Origin: Chara braunii
Lineage: Eukaryota; Streptophyta; Charophyceae; Charales; Characeae
Length of the DNA: 34,101 nucleotides
Direction of reading: 5' to 3'
Assembly: GCA_003427395.1 (NCBI GenBank)
Contig: BFEA01000565.1
Location: 316,978-351,078, forward strand
Shown here: one piece after another, positions 9,838-19,740 of the stretch
Layout of the letters: each line of letters opens with the position of its first letter
How positions within the stretch are numbered: the first letter of the stretch is position 1
Notes under the pieces: model-generated
Seen by the model: the letters and a program-made list of their open reading frames with translations, nothing else
Told to the model about the DNA's origin: nothing
The model's database searches: none
Position numbers and translations under genes: made by a program

Positions 9838-10385
9838 CTGAAGAACCAAAAAGAGATGTTGAGACAAAACAGGATCTATCGCCTATCAATAGTGACACCT
9901 CAAACCAAACGAACCGTTAACAATCTGTGCCAGTCTTTGCATGACATTCAATCCAAAATGCACAATGGTGATTTTTGATAAGTTCTGCTTCTAGTTTACC
10001 AAGAATAGGTCGTCATTGCGAAGTATAGGGACAAGAAAACTGATGCAATTTGTCCAAAGGCCTATAGGTTCTACGGGCCAGATCCAACTGGTGCATTTTG
10101 ATGTACCTACTGGAAGTCAGAGGACCCATAGTACCTGCCTCACCTGAAAGGGACCTCGTAATAGGAAAGCACTGATAATCTCGTCAGTAAAGTAATTGGG
10201 AAGGGGTCTAGGCATCTGCAAGCCGCAGATTTCATTCTGTGACATAGAGACAGCTCCCACCTAAGTAGTGTCCCAGGGGTTTACACCACCAGTGTCCATG
10301 GGTTTAAGCCATCAGTACCTTTCCCATATATATCGGCCGCGGCCCCCTCACCACGCAACACGAGGGGCCAGCGCAACACGGGCCG
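9838..10385. other. no gene recognised
   Basis: Apparently unique sequence with no extended frame or RNA motif. A short TATATAT element at about 10,326 has no supported gene downstream. Confidence 0.5.
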
Positions 10386-10520
10386 CCATGAAATTTATTA
10401 ACGGAGGCCCGGCCCTGAAAGTTGCAGAGGCCATGAAATTACGTTGCAGAGGCCATGAAATTAAGTTGCAGGGAAATTTATCATCGGGGGCCCGGCCCTG
10501 AAAGTTGCAGGGGTTGCAGG
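10386..10520 (+). repeat. interleaved short repeats
   Basis: CCATGAAATT occurs at 10,386, 10,431 and 10,453, and CCCGGCCCTGAAAGTTGCAG at 10,408 and 10,491. GTTGCAGGG is reiterated at the end. It is a small local amplification with no coding meaning. Confidence 0.9.
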
Positions 10521-11130
10521 GGTTAACAAGTCGCGGGGGAAAGGTAAAGGTACTGGACTGGCGGTTTAATATTGGAATTTTTGGACGTCCCATTCATTAT
10601 GCCCTCCCTCTTTTCCATTATCTCGCTCATCCCTCCACTGTGACAATCTTTCTGTCCCACAAACAGTCTACCGGTCACGATCCCACACTGCAGACAATCC
10701 TATAGCCAACCCTGCAGCCATCCTCGAGACTGATCAAGCACACTCTCCTTTGTGCCACGTGGGCGACGTTCCTGGATGGTCTGGTTGTCATAGTCGCACT
10801 GGGAATGGGCGCTGCTGAACCAGCAGCGTCGTGCCTATGGTATGTGTGTTCTTTTCCACTTACAGCCAAACTGTACCAAATATGGTGTATGCGATTTGCT
10901 AATTGCTATTTGAAATGTTGTGTGCGTTTTCCAGGTACTATGGTTAATGGCATCCATCGTTGTGATTTTCAATGAGCTCCATCGCTTTGAGTTGAGGGTT
11001 CACAATGTCGTCATTTGCACCACGACTATTACCATTCATGCCCCCTCCGTTGACAAAAGGTCACATGGATCATGTCGGACTTTTAGTTTCCGTTGCTCAG
11101 CGTACATGCTACCCGCTACTTTTTCACCTT
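10521..11130. other. no gene recognised
   Basis: No domain or RNA is recognised. The plus-strand frame starting at 10,920 runs into a poly(C) tract and the GA microsatellite, which explains its length. Confidence 0.5.
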
Positions 11131-11312
11131 TCGTTAGCCCGCCCCCCCCCCCGCCCCCGAAAAGAAAATGTGTTTTCTGTTGGATCGTCGTTACCTGGCT
11201 AACATCCCTTGACGACATATTCGTGGAGTTGGTGAGTACGTGTGCACGTAGCATATTCCCCCCCCCCCCCGAACACACACACAAATTTTGTGTTGTGTAC
11301 ATAGCGAAGATG

Positions 11313-11391
<79 letters not shown>
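11131..11391. repeat. poly(C) tracts and third (GA)n microsatellite
   Basis: C-rich runs at about 11,140-11,158 and 11,260-11,270 precede a GA run (11,315-11,391) with a single AAA interruption near 11,377. Arg-Glu and Ser-Leu repeat frames here are artefacts of the microsatellite. Confidence 0.95.
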
Positions 11392-11849
11392 GATGGAAAT
11401 TGAGGGCAGTCGCTCGGGGGCAGGGACTGAGAGATGGAGAGGACATCAATTGAGGGCAGTCGTGCGGGCACGAGAAGTACAAGGCAGTAGACAATTGGTT
11501 GCGGAGGAAGCTCAGAATAGGTGTGAGCAGGCCTGCCCGAGGAGAAGGATGGAAAGGGGAAAGAAAGGAAGGGAAGGGAAGGGAAGGGAAGATGCTTTTG
11601 GAGTTTGAATCGCTGTGACAATGCCGTCTTCCCGCGATCATAACGCACCCTGATTCTGAATGGATACAAGCCAACTTTGCAGTCCGATGCAGTCAAAATG
11701 AGCGTGCGTTGTACTCGGGGGAAGACGGTAGCAACGCCATCACACCGGTTGTTGGGAACCAGAAAGGAGCAGCAGGTGGCGTAAGGGAAGGGAAAGGGAA
11801 GAAAGCGACCAGACCAATGGCGATTTTAATCAGCAGGAAGATAACTGCT
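11392..11849. other. no gene; short purine repeats
   Basis: A GGGAA pentamer run lies at about 11,565-11,590. AATTGAGGGCAGTCG is repeated at about 11,398 and 11,448. Nothing else is recognised. Confidence 0.6.
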
Positions 11850-12870
11850 CACTTTCGCTGGCTTCGCCAGGATCCCCGGCAACGATGAAGTGGCGGCGAC
11901 GCTAGCGCCTTTCGCCATACCCGAAATAAAGGACCTCCGACTCGCTAGGCAGCGACTACACGGGCAAACCCCTCCAATCTTCCAGCCTTCCTTCCCGTCT
12001 GCTGCTCCTTTTATGTTTGCTTGTCCCACGGCTTCCCTCCCCACCTCTACCGTCTCTCCCGCGAGTCCCTCCTCCTCATCCCGCGGCAGTCCCGCGTCTT
12101 CCCCCTCCCCGATTTCAACGGAGTCAGGCCCGCCCGTTGCCGCCACCACAGGGCGACTTTTCCGCGGCCGGTGATTCCGGGCCCCGACAGCCTCCTCAGT
12201 CCGTTCCCAGCCGAGACTTGCGATCCCGACCGTCGAACCTGCGACCGCTTGTACGGTCGGAGATCGCCGCTGTTGTCCCACAAGGCAAGGCGTACGGTGA
12301 CCGAGTGTCGATGCCGGTCCTGCGCGGCCCACATCGGATAGCGACCGGTAGCCGTGACAGCCATACAAACCCTCGGGCGCACGACCACCGTGGCCCTGGA
12401 CGACTGCAAGGCGGACATCGCTCACATCCGCCGCGATCCACCGTCCTCCAACCCATTGTTCTCCATCGTACACGTGGCATTTTGGGGCTGCCTTGATGAA
12501 GATTGACCCGCCACCTGCATTTCTGCGCCCCCTTTTCAAGCCCCTCCACCTGGCCAGCCAGCCACTGATCGCCCCTGCCTCAAGCCCGCTTCTTCCCCAC
12601 CTTCCATTTGATTTCCCGCCAGTCACAGCCCTGGCCCTCGATAACGACCGGCCGACATTGTGCGTCGAGCGATAGGTCCCCCCATCCAACGCAACTAGGA
12701 TGGCGCAGCTCCCTGCACAAGACACTGCCATCCGTTGGTGCGAATGGAAAGAGCCACTGTCACTCAGCTCGACGGGCAACAGCAATTCCGTTCCCTCGTG
12801 TGGTTGTAATCAGCGCACTCTCTCCGTCTTCTCTCACACAATCAGTGCGTACTACCAGCACGACTTTTTC
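11850..12870. other. GC-rich island with long but unconvincing frames
   Basis: This kilobase is much richer in G+C and CpG than its surroundings. It carries a 319-codon minus-strand frame (11,826-12,785) and a 159-codon plus-strand frame (12,017-12,496). The plus-strand products are Pro/Ser/Arg-rich, the minus-strand product is Gly/Arg/Ala-rich, and I find no domain in either. Long frames are expected where stop codons are rare because of GC content. It might be the first exon of a host gene or a CpG island, or part of a retroelement gag region; I cannot decide. Confidence 0.35.
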
Positions 12871-12975
12871 GACTGAGCTCTGGACGTAGTTGCCGTCAGA
12901 TGCATTTACGTTCGGCCATATTTACAGTCAAGTACATCCAGGAAGGTCCTCGTGCGAGTATGCGCTCACTTTCTC

Positions 12976-13076
12976 TCGCGATGGCTTCGTGAGACGTGTG
13001 GCGAGTGTTCTCCTCCGCGATTCGCGATGGCTTCGTGAGACATGTGGCGACTCTGGCGAGTGTTCTGCTTCGCGAT
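12976..13076 (+). repeat. tandem duplication (46 and 55 bp)
   Basis: TCGCGATGGCTTCGTGAGAC begins both copies (12,976 and 13,022), and GGCGAGTGTTCT lies in both. The second copy has a 9-bp internal insertion that itself repeats GGCGA. Confidence 0.95.
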
Positions 13077-13267
13077 GCGCACTACTCTCTCTTTCTCATG
13101 CAATCAGTTTCTGTCGGAGACGGCGTAGCGAGGCGCAGGCACACCAATAGGACAAGAACCGACAGCTGCGCGCGTGTCCTTTCGGGACATACGTTGACAC
13201 ACTTGACCAACTCCCCTACCCACCACATGGAGAAAAGAAAAGATATGGCGGTACGGCCGATAGCTCT

Positions 13268-13500
13268 TGGTACTGCTGATAGCTCAGTGGGGGGAAGGTT
13301 GGAAATGCACATTGTGGTTTGAGGTTGTGGGTTCAAAACCACTCAGCCTGCACACGGGCAGGGCTGTACATATGTCCCGGCTGGTTTGTCCCGTCGTTTG
13401 GCCTGTGCTGTCGGTGTGCTGTCGGGGGCGGTGTCTGCATGCGGGACTTGTCATCTAGGATTTTTTCTGTAATGTTTTTTTTGTTTTTTTTTATAAGGCT
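13268..13500 (+). mobile_element. tRNA-derived SINE
   Basis: A box TAGCTCAGTGG (13,280-13,290) and B box GGTTCAAAACC (13,330-13,340) are 50 bp apart. GTGG and CCAC around the B box can form a T-arm stem with an 8-nt loop, so this is tRNA-like but not a functional tRNA. About 120 bp of body follows, then a T-rich tail (TTTTTTCTG, then T8 and T9 runs up to 13,492) that could stop RNA polymerase III. Ends are approximate, as no target-site duplication was found. Confidence 0.7.
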
Positions 13501-13600
13501 TCGCTGTCAAATCTGGACAGGACGGCCTTTCAGGCCTTTTTTTTTATTGTCATTATAGTATTACGGGGAACCCCGTAGCAGCCACATCCGTGCTCAAGCC
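13501..13600. repeat. two small hairpins
   Basis: AAGGCC-type inverted sequence with a T9 run (about 13,524-13,546) resembles a terminator shape but serves no recognised gene. TACGGGG and CCCCGTA (about 13,561-13,576) form a 7-bp stem around two A residues. Confidence 0.6.
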
Positions 13601-13634
13601 TCCAACGAGGGAACATGCGGGAGCTGCACCCACC

Positions 13635-14130
13635 AGGAGGTGCGATACCTCCTACAGCAGGTGGGCGATACGGTAGCATCAGGACCGAGCTTCTTCGATG
13701 GGCCAGTCACTGTGCCTCCAGGAGGTGCGATACCTCCTACAGCAGGTGGGCGATACGGGCCAGGGGTCAGCCGGTAGCATCAGGACCGAGCTTCTTCGAT
13801 GGGCCAGTCACTGTGCCTCCCCTCCCGTCCCCTCCCCCTATGNNNNNNNNNNNNNNNNNNNNNNNNNNNNNNNNNNNNNNNNNNNNNNNNNNNNNNNNNN
13901 NNNNNNNNNNNNNNNNNNNNNNNNNNNNNNNNNNNNNNNNNNNNNNNNNNNNNNNNNNNNNNNNNNNNNNNNNNNNNNNNNNNNNNNNNNNNNNNNNNNN
14001 NNNNNNNNNNNNNNNNNNNNNNNNNNNNNNNNNNNNNNNNNNNNNNNNNNNNNNNNNNNNNNNNNNNNNNNNNNNNNGCTTCTTCGATGGGCCAGTCACT
14101 GTGCCTCCCCTCCCGTCCCCTCCCCCTATG
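13635..14130 (+). repeat. repeat array containing the assembly gap
   Basis: A segment from AGGAGGTGCGATACCTCCT through CTTCTTCGATGGGCCAGTCA is repeated with an 85-bp period (starts 13,635 and 13,720). The CTTCTTCGATGGGCCAGTCA half and its CCTCCCCTCCCGTCCCCTCC tail also occur immediately left (about 13,791) and right (14,078) of the unknown bases. AGGAGGT and ACCTCCT form a 7-bp stem with a 5-nt loop in each of the first two copies. Confidence 0.9.
13843..14077. other. assembly gap (235 N)
   Basis: Unknown bases flanked on both sides by the same repeat, which is the usual cause of such gaps. Frames read through it are meaningless, and the true length is not reliable. Confidence 0.99.
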
Positions 14131-14214
14131 AACATCAGCAGTCTCTGCTCAACGCCACTCGGGGGAACCAACGGCATATCTCTAGGTGGCAGGCGCCAAG
14201 CTTGCCCAGGAAGG

Positions 14215-14293
14215 TACATGAGGCCAATGGGGATTGAACCCAAGCCCTCCTGAATGCCACTTGCGTGCCTTACCAACTGAGCTAGGCCACTGG
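14215..14293 (-). mobile_element. tRNA-derived SINE head, minus strand
   Basis: On the minus strand, A box TAGCTCAGTTGG (14,284 to 14,273) and B box GGTTCAATCC (14,240 to 14,231) are well matched and correctly spaced. The acceptor ends do not pair and the T stem has a mismatch, so a SINE head is likelier than a tRNA gene. The body would continue toward lower coordinates into the gap-containing array, suggesting that array may be SINE-derived. Confidence 0.65.
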
Positions 14294-14486
14294 ATTGTTC
14301 TGTAACGTTTGGCTGTTCCCTTCCTCTTTTCTTTGCCTCTTCGCCTTTCGGCTGTGTGCAAGTGGGTCGATATGACACACGGGGGTGGGGGCAGCCGCCG
14401 CTCAACCTACATCCACGTGGGCGGCCTTGTACGCAAGAGGTTTTGAACAGGGGGAGTCTTGTAAGGAAGAAGATAAAAATGAATTT

Positions 14487-14612
14487 ATGGGCGTCGCTCC
14501 ACTACTCTCGAAATGTGCAGAACGAGAGTGAATCTTCTGCTAGAACATGGAAAGATACACCACCATGATTTTTGTCTTTTGTGCATTTCGAGAGTAGTGG
14601 AGCGAGGCCCTA
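14487..14612. repeat. long hairpin with perfect 22-nt arms
   Basis: The 22 bases at 14,494-14,515 are the exact reverse complement of 14,584-14,605, with partial pairing beyond on both sides (GGGC/GCCC and AAGAAG/CTTCTT-like flanks). The 68-nt loop is unique. A transcript would fold into a hairpin of about 125 nt. A short-armed MITE or a microRNA-like precursor are both possible. Confidence 0.9.
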
Positions 14613-14703
14613 TTTCTTCTTTTTTTCGCATTTGCGCTCTGATAAATTTGTGACGATATATATGTAAACTGCCTGCACCGTCCGGATTGTTGTATATCGC
14701 CGC

Positions 14704-15257
14704 TTGACTACGCGTAGGGTTGCCTGAGGACGTTGGTCATAGGTTGTTCTGATGACCTCCCCAGTCTGGCATATCGGATTCGAAAACACATGGTAGAGTA
14801 TGACTGTTAGACAATGATGATCGCGGTTGGGTTTCTAGTACAGATAGTAATACAACTCTCACATTCGACATACACACCGCCTATGTGACGAACGCGCCCG
14901 GATGGCGGTCCGTCAGGATCAAGACGAAGGGTTGAACGGGGAGGACATGGAGATGGAGCTGGAAGGGACAACACAACTTCTTGACTACGCGTAGGGTTGC
15001 CTGAGGACATTGGCCATACGTTGTTCTGATGACCTCCCCAGTTTGGCATATTGGATTCGAAAACACATGGTAGAGTACGACTGTTAGACAATGATGATCG
15101 CGGTTGGGTTTCCAATACAGATAGTAATACAACTCTTACATTCGACATACACACCGCCTATGTGACGGACCTGCCCGGATGGCGATCCGTCAGGATCAAG
15201 ACGAAGGGTTGAATGGGGAGGACATGGAGATGGAGATGGAAGGGACACCGCAGCTCC
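14704..15257. repeat. 277-bp tandem duplication
   Basis: TTGACTACGCGTAGGGTTGC begins at 14,704 and again at 14,981. The two 277-bp copies stay aligned without obvious gaps up to about 15,257 and differ at perhaps 5-6% of positions. No protein domain is recognised in either strand, although the minus strand has two parallel short frames. It lies beyond the 3' end of the chromovirus, but I found no match to that element's candidate LTR. Confidence 0.97.
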
Positions 15258-15324
15258 GATGCGGACTCAACATGCACGTACTCCAAAAGTGCAGAATGAA
15301 GAATCATCATGGAAACAAACTGCA

Positions 15325-15460
15325 GCTGGGGTATACCCCAGCGGACTGACTGGACTGGACCGGACTGGCTTGGTACCGACAGTGGTACCTGACAGGACTG
15401 GACTAAACTGAATGAATATACGGCCTGTGGGATCAGGCCACGACCTGGTCCCACAGACCG
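15325..15460. repeat. 18-bp perfect palindrome and 17-bp inverted repeat
   Basis: GCTGGGGTATACCCCAGC (15,325-15,342) is a perfect palindrome. It is followed by reiterated GGACTGGAC-like pentamers and a GGTACCGACAGTGGTACC mini-inverted repeat. A 17-bp inverted repeat (15,421-15,437 with 15,444-15,460, 15 of 17 pairs) then has a 6-nt loop. Confidence 0.9.
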
Positions 15461-16490
15461 AACAGGCAAAATAACCTGATAGCTCTGGCTATAGGCCAGG
15501 GCCACTAGAGGTATGTTGCACGATCCTCAGACCTGTAGTGGATCGCAAGAGCCAAAGACACGCTTCCACAAAAGCAGTGGGAACTCTGCAATAAAGAAAA
15601 CTGAGAAATCTAGGATGCGGAGCAAGCTCCATGCGGAGTCCATGCGATGCAGCCTAAGCTACATAATATCAAATGAAAAGCGAATACCTGGTATACACAT
15701 CCTAAGATTCCTAACTAACAACAGAAAATGAAATGTAGCAACATACCATCCTAAAGCCCTGCAGGCAATTGCCTCAGTGCTGAAAGGAAAAGAGAGCAAT
15801 ATGTCACAAGTAATGTCATGTCGCTGAACCACTAAGAGTGGGATGGTCTCAGAGGGGGTGAATGCAGCCTAAGAATCGAAACTCCTAAGGACAGTCACGC
15901 ACGAAGGTGGGATAGGTCATCAGACTCAAGGTGAGGGAGTGGTAGCAAAGCAAAACCAATGACCCTAACACGTAGACCATCAATGTCGATAATGCTCGAC
16001 TAAAGAGTGACACCATGCAGGGTCGACCATGAAAGGAGAGTCTGGAAGAGGGTGGTCATATGCCTAACTAAAGGCATGCAATGACCGACACTAGGGTGAT
16101 GAGGGATGTAGTGGGTGAGAGAAACATGCACACAACTCACCGACTGAGGGAGGGAGCTAGATCAAGGAGCGGGGAAGCCAAGATAACGCTACGGTCCTAA
16201 GGCCTATGTGATACCAAGGGAGAGCCCAACTCAGAGAGACCCTGCTAAGTGAGAATCATCATGCGACACATGCAAGGGAATATACAGGGTAGGGTGGTGG
16301 CGTGAGGAAGTCGTGTCCAAAGTAGCTGAAGTCGAGAAGGTAGCTGAAGTCGTTGAAGTGGTCGATGACGTCGATGAAGTAGGAGTCGAGTCGATGTCGA
16401 AGCAGAGCCGCAAAACGTTGACATCTTGAAGAAGTTGATGATGAAGTAAGTGAAGGTGTGAGTCAATAGGGAGAAGGTAGGTGATCGGAG
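15461..16490. other. no gene recognised; probable 3' flank of chromovirus
   Basis: Lies downstream of the chromodomain in the element's direction. No polypurine tract and no copy of the candidate LTR at 24,409-24,774 was found, so the 3' LTR may be deleted or replaced. TGATACCA at 16,209-16,216 resembles a primer-binding site on the minus strand but matches over only 8 bases. Confidence 0.45.
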
Positions 16491-16492
16491 TG

Positions 16493-16830
16493 TCAATCGT
16501 CGAGACGCCGAGGGCGTCGGCGAGTGGGCTGTAGACGTGCGGAGGCATCCATCTGCTATTGAAGAACGGCCTCATAGGGAGCATGCTCGTCCTCAACAAT
16601 CTCCTCAGTCGGACAAGGAGGAAGAGGGGTCGTAGGCTGAGTAGGAGCAGATGTCTCAGCACGATGAGCACGATCATATGCACGCACCAACATTCGGGTG
16701 TGCGCCAAGTGTTCGAGGGGCTCCCAAGTAGCCTCCTCCTTAGGATAACCTTTTCAACGCATAAGGTACTCAATGCGTGAAGGGGTATCGTTGGTAACTT
16801 GGCGAGATACGATGTCGGAAACGATCAACT
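16493..16830 (-). pseudogene. chromovirus chromodomain and C-terminal tail
   Basis: The minus-strand frame reads ELIVSDIVSRQ, then RIEYLMR, stop, KGYPKEEATWEPLEHL. This is the chromodomain pattern (a V-x-x-I-L-type strand, YLVKWKGY, then TWEP). In chromoviruses it binds methylated histone H3 and directs integration. The Trp of the aromatic-cage motif WKGY is replaced by TGA (complement at 16,754-16,756), consistent with TGG to TGA. A second stop (TAG, 16,556-16,558) lies in the Pro-rich tail, and the frame ends at 16,493. Confidence 0.88.
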
Positions 16831-17990
16831 CCTCGTTACCATCCACCGTGATAGGTGGAAGGCGCTCATAAGGACGTCTGGCGAAGTGCTCGGACGGTGT
16901 GCGATAAAAACGCAGCAAGGAGACATGATAAACATCGTGTACGCGAGCCTATCGAAGGTAATCAGGTTGCTTCACACGGAAGCTGACTGGACTAGCGGCA
17001 GTATCAGAACCGACGACCTGAAGGATGCGGCATGGATCGAAGAAGCGACACTTGAACTTGCGAAGCGTATTCGCTTCGAGCTGCAAGTGGCGTGCATCGA
17101 CGAGCACTTCCTCACCGACTTTGAATGGATGATCCATTTGTGATCGGTTCGCTCGTGCAGTTATGCGAATATGAGAGTCGGTTAGACTCTCGTGTGCGCG
17201 CTTCATAATCGCCGCCATGTGGGCGATGCAGTCGTCAAGCGCAAGACAACGAGTGTCTGGGCGCAACCGCGACGATCGTAGGAAGTCTGCAGGTATGCGA
17301 GGGTGGTAGCCGAGGTCGCAAAAAAATGACGACATCCCCGTGTTTGGCGAAACGGCGTGGATGTACGTAATCTCCGCGTGGGCTAAGTGTAAGTCTCACA
17401 ACTGGTCATCCTTAATAAACTTTCGGAGGATATTACCGAGAGTTTTATTAGTGACCTCAGTCGGACTATCCGTCTGAGAGTGGTAAGACAATGAGAAGCG
17501 GAGCTGGGATCCGTACACCTCGTGTAGGCGGTCGCCAGAATGTGCTGGTAAAGCGCGGGTCACGGTCGGAGATGATGCTCTAAGGCAAGCCGTGATCTCT
17601 TACGACTCGGTCGAAGACGATGTCGGTGACCTCATGAGCACTAATGCGATAGCGGCACAACGTGCACGCTTCATGAAGCGATCGGCGACGACCAAGATAG
17701 CATCATGACTGCGCTCGGTGGGTGGAAGAAGGGGACCAATGAAATCCATCGAGATGGACTGCCGACGACCCTCAGGTATGGGTAGGGGTTGAAGTAACCC
17801 ATACAGAAGGTGGTTCGCAGTATTCACCTCCTGGCAGGTAGGACACTCCTGGATGTAGGCTTTTATGAAGTCCTTGGACTTCGGCCAGACGTATAGGCGG
17901 CAAACACGAGCCGACGTCTTGTGGAAGTCCATATGACCGACAACTGCCTGGTCATGGAACTTTGCTACAGCCTGGACGCGAAGCTGGCCG
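16831..17990 (-). pseudogene. chromovirus integrase
   Basis: The N-terminal HHCC zinc domain is visible as FHDQAVVGHMDFHKT followed by CPTC (about 17,975-17,835). The catalytic core shows the first Asp in SMDFIGPLL (about 17,750), the second in IISDRDPRF (about 17,565) and the Glu in SPTEVTNKT (about 17,440). The C-terminal domain has the VGEEVLVDARHLQ stretch. TAG at 17,580-17,582 and TGA at 17,396-17,398 sit where the family has Gln and Trp, and the frame shifts at least once between 17,550 and 17,500. All three DDE residues survive although the gene is broken. Confidence 0.88.
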
Positions 17991-18013
17991 GTGAAGGGAA
18001 CGTAGATATTTTG

Positions 18014-18800
18014 TTATAGCTGACCAAATCTGCCATTCGAGTGCACAAGACCGTTCTCCTCGGGGGAGTTCGAAGGAACGGTTTTACCACTCCGCAGTAT
18101 CGCGTGGATGACACGATAATCCGGGCAGTGGCGGTACTTAGTGTGATATGCGTCGATCACCGACTGATCAACAGTGGTGATGGAGATGGCAGTAAGATGG
18201 ATGGGTTCCTGATTGTGATCAGGACGGCGGGACAAGGCATCGGCGACGCGGTTCGTTTCATCCTTGATGGGTTGAGCGGTGAAACTGAACTCAGATAAAT
18301 CACGCCACCAGCGTGTCTGTCAAGAGGAAAGCTTAGACTTTGTGAGAAAAGTATGGACAACTGAGTTGTCCATGTGCACCATGAAGGGCGCCCCGTGCAG
18401 ATAATGACGCCAATGCCGGGTAACATGAACTCCTGCGAGAACCTCACGTCCATCGGTAGTGTAGTTTATCTCGGCAGGCAGTAGCTGACGGGAGTAGAAA
18501 GCGATCGGGCAATCCCTCGCACGAGCCTCGACGGTCCCATTCTCCGTGATGGTCGGGAGTAAGTAACGGGAGGACTGTCAGTGGAGGGAAGTGGTGGGAG
18601 GATAAGCGTCAGTCGAGAAGCAATGTCAGCAGGAGGGGGCAGGGAAGGAGAAACATGAGGATAAGTTGAATCAGGAGGAGAGAGAAACACATGAGAAAGT
18701 ACAGCTCCTACTGCAAAATCTGACGCATCAGTGGTAACGATGAAGGGACGATCAAAATCGGGAAGGCGAAAAACCGGTACACAAGTCACTGCCTTCTTGA
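18014..18800 (-). pseudogene. chromovirus RNase H and linker
   Basis: The four acidic residues expected for RNase H can be placed: Asp in VTTDASDFAVGAVL (about 18,720), Glu in DGREVLAGVH (about 18,450), Asp in VHMDNSVVH (about 18,370) and Asp in NRVADALSRR (about 18,230). Between the first two lies an unusual Pro/Ser-rich insertion of about 45 residues. The reading frame then shifts near 18,550. TGA (18,320-18,322) replaces what is probably Arg (CGA). The frame ends with TAA at 18,014 in the linker to integrase. Confidence 0.85.
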
Positions 18801-19740
18801 GGGCGCGAAAGGCGTCCTCGCAGAGAGGTGTCCAAAACCACGGCGGGTTCTTCCGGAGGAGGGTGGAGGTAAGGACGTAGGAATACCTAGCGTATCCCTG
18901 TATGAAATTACTATAGTAGCTAGTGAGGCCTAGAAAACTGTGAAGCTGCTTGACGAATGTGGGGATGGGCCACTCCGCAATAGCAGTGATTTTCACGTCG
19001 TTCATGTGGAGTCCCTGGTCAGACACATGGTGTCCTAGGAAGTCCACTTTGCGCTGGGCAAAGCGACACTTACTTAGCTTGGCATAGAAGTCATGCTTGC
19101 GTAAGCGCTGTCGGACATCGCGGAGGTGTCTGAGATGGTCTTCTAAGGTACGATTGTACACCAAGATGTCGTCCAGGTATATGAGAACGTATTCTTTAAG
19201 GATGTCCTTGAAGATGTCGTTCATCGCCGTTTAGAAGGTGGAGGGTGCATTGGTGAGGCTGAATGGTATCACCGTGAACTCGTAGTGGCCGAAGCGCGAC
19301 TGAAAGGCGGTCTTCGGCTGGTCCTCTGTGGCTACACGGATTTGGTGGTGACCGCTATGAAGATCGATCTTTTTGAAGAAGCGGTTGTCTGCCAAATGAT
19401 CAAAAAGTTCATCCGCACGAGGCATGGGATAGATATTTTTAACCGTGTAATGGTTAAGGCCGCGATAATCAATGCAGAGGCGAGGAGTTCCGTCCGCTTT
19501 GCGAGCAAAGAGGACAGGTGCACCCCAAGAGGAGTTACTGGTTTAATGAAACACATTCGGAGGAGCCCCTCAAGTTGATGCTCGAGTTCCGTCGCCTCTG
19601 GAATCGAGAGTCGGTAGGGTGCCTGATGGTGGACACGATAGTCAGACACGAGCTGTATAGAATGCTCAACACTGCGCATTGGAGGGATCCCGCTGTATGA
19701 GAAATACGAGGGGAAAACGCCGCGGTACTCTCGAATCAAA
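18801..19740 (-). pseudogene. chromovirus reverse transcriptase
   Basis: The signature YLDDILVYN (about 19,175-19,150) keeps both catalytic Asp residues, and [16 protein letters not shown] (about 19,380-19,330) holds the third. The thumb/connection SFLGLTSYYSNFI is at about 18,930. The N-terminal part lies in another frame and shifts at about 19,535, after [17 protein letters not shown] stop (19,231-19,233) separates NAPSTF from TAMNDIF, where Gln is usual (CAA to TAA). Apart from these two breaks the domain is nearly complete. Confidence 0.93.

Noticed and set aside
11288-11696. Arg-Glu and Ser-Leu repeat proteins
   Set aside because: They are translations of the GA microsatellite and have no independent support.
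11826-12785. 319-codon minus-strand frame as a protein-coding gene
   Set aside because: No domain is recognised, composition is Gly/Arg/Ala-rich as expected from GC-rich antisense, and comparable frames exist on the other strand.
14215-14293. Functional tRNA gene on the minus strand
   Set aside because: A and B boxes are good, but the acceptor and D stems do not pair.
13615-14405. Two 212-codon frames (one on each strand) across 13,615-14,405
   Set aside because: They read through 235 unknown bases and tandem repeats, so the open frame is an artefact.
14704-15257. LTR pair of the chromovirus
   Set aside because: The copies are adjacent with no element between, and I see no similarity to the candidate LTR at 24,409-24,774.
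16209-16216. Primer-binding site of another retroelement
   Set aside because: Only eight bases match and no LTR end or gag is found next to it.
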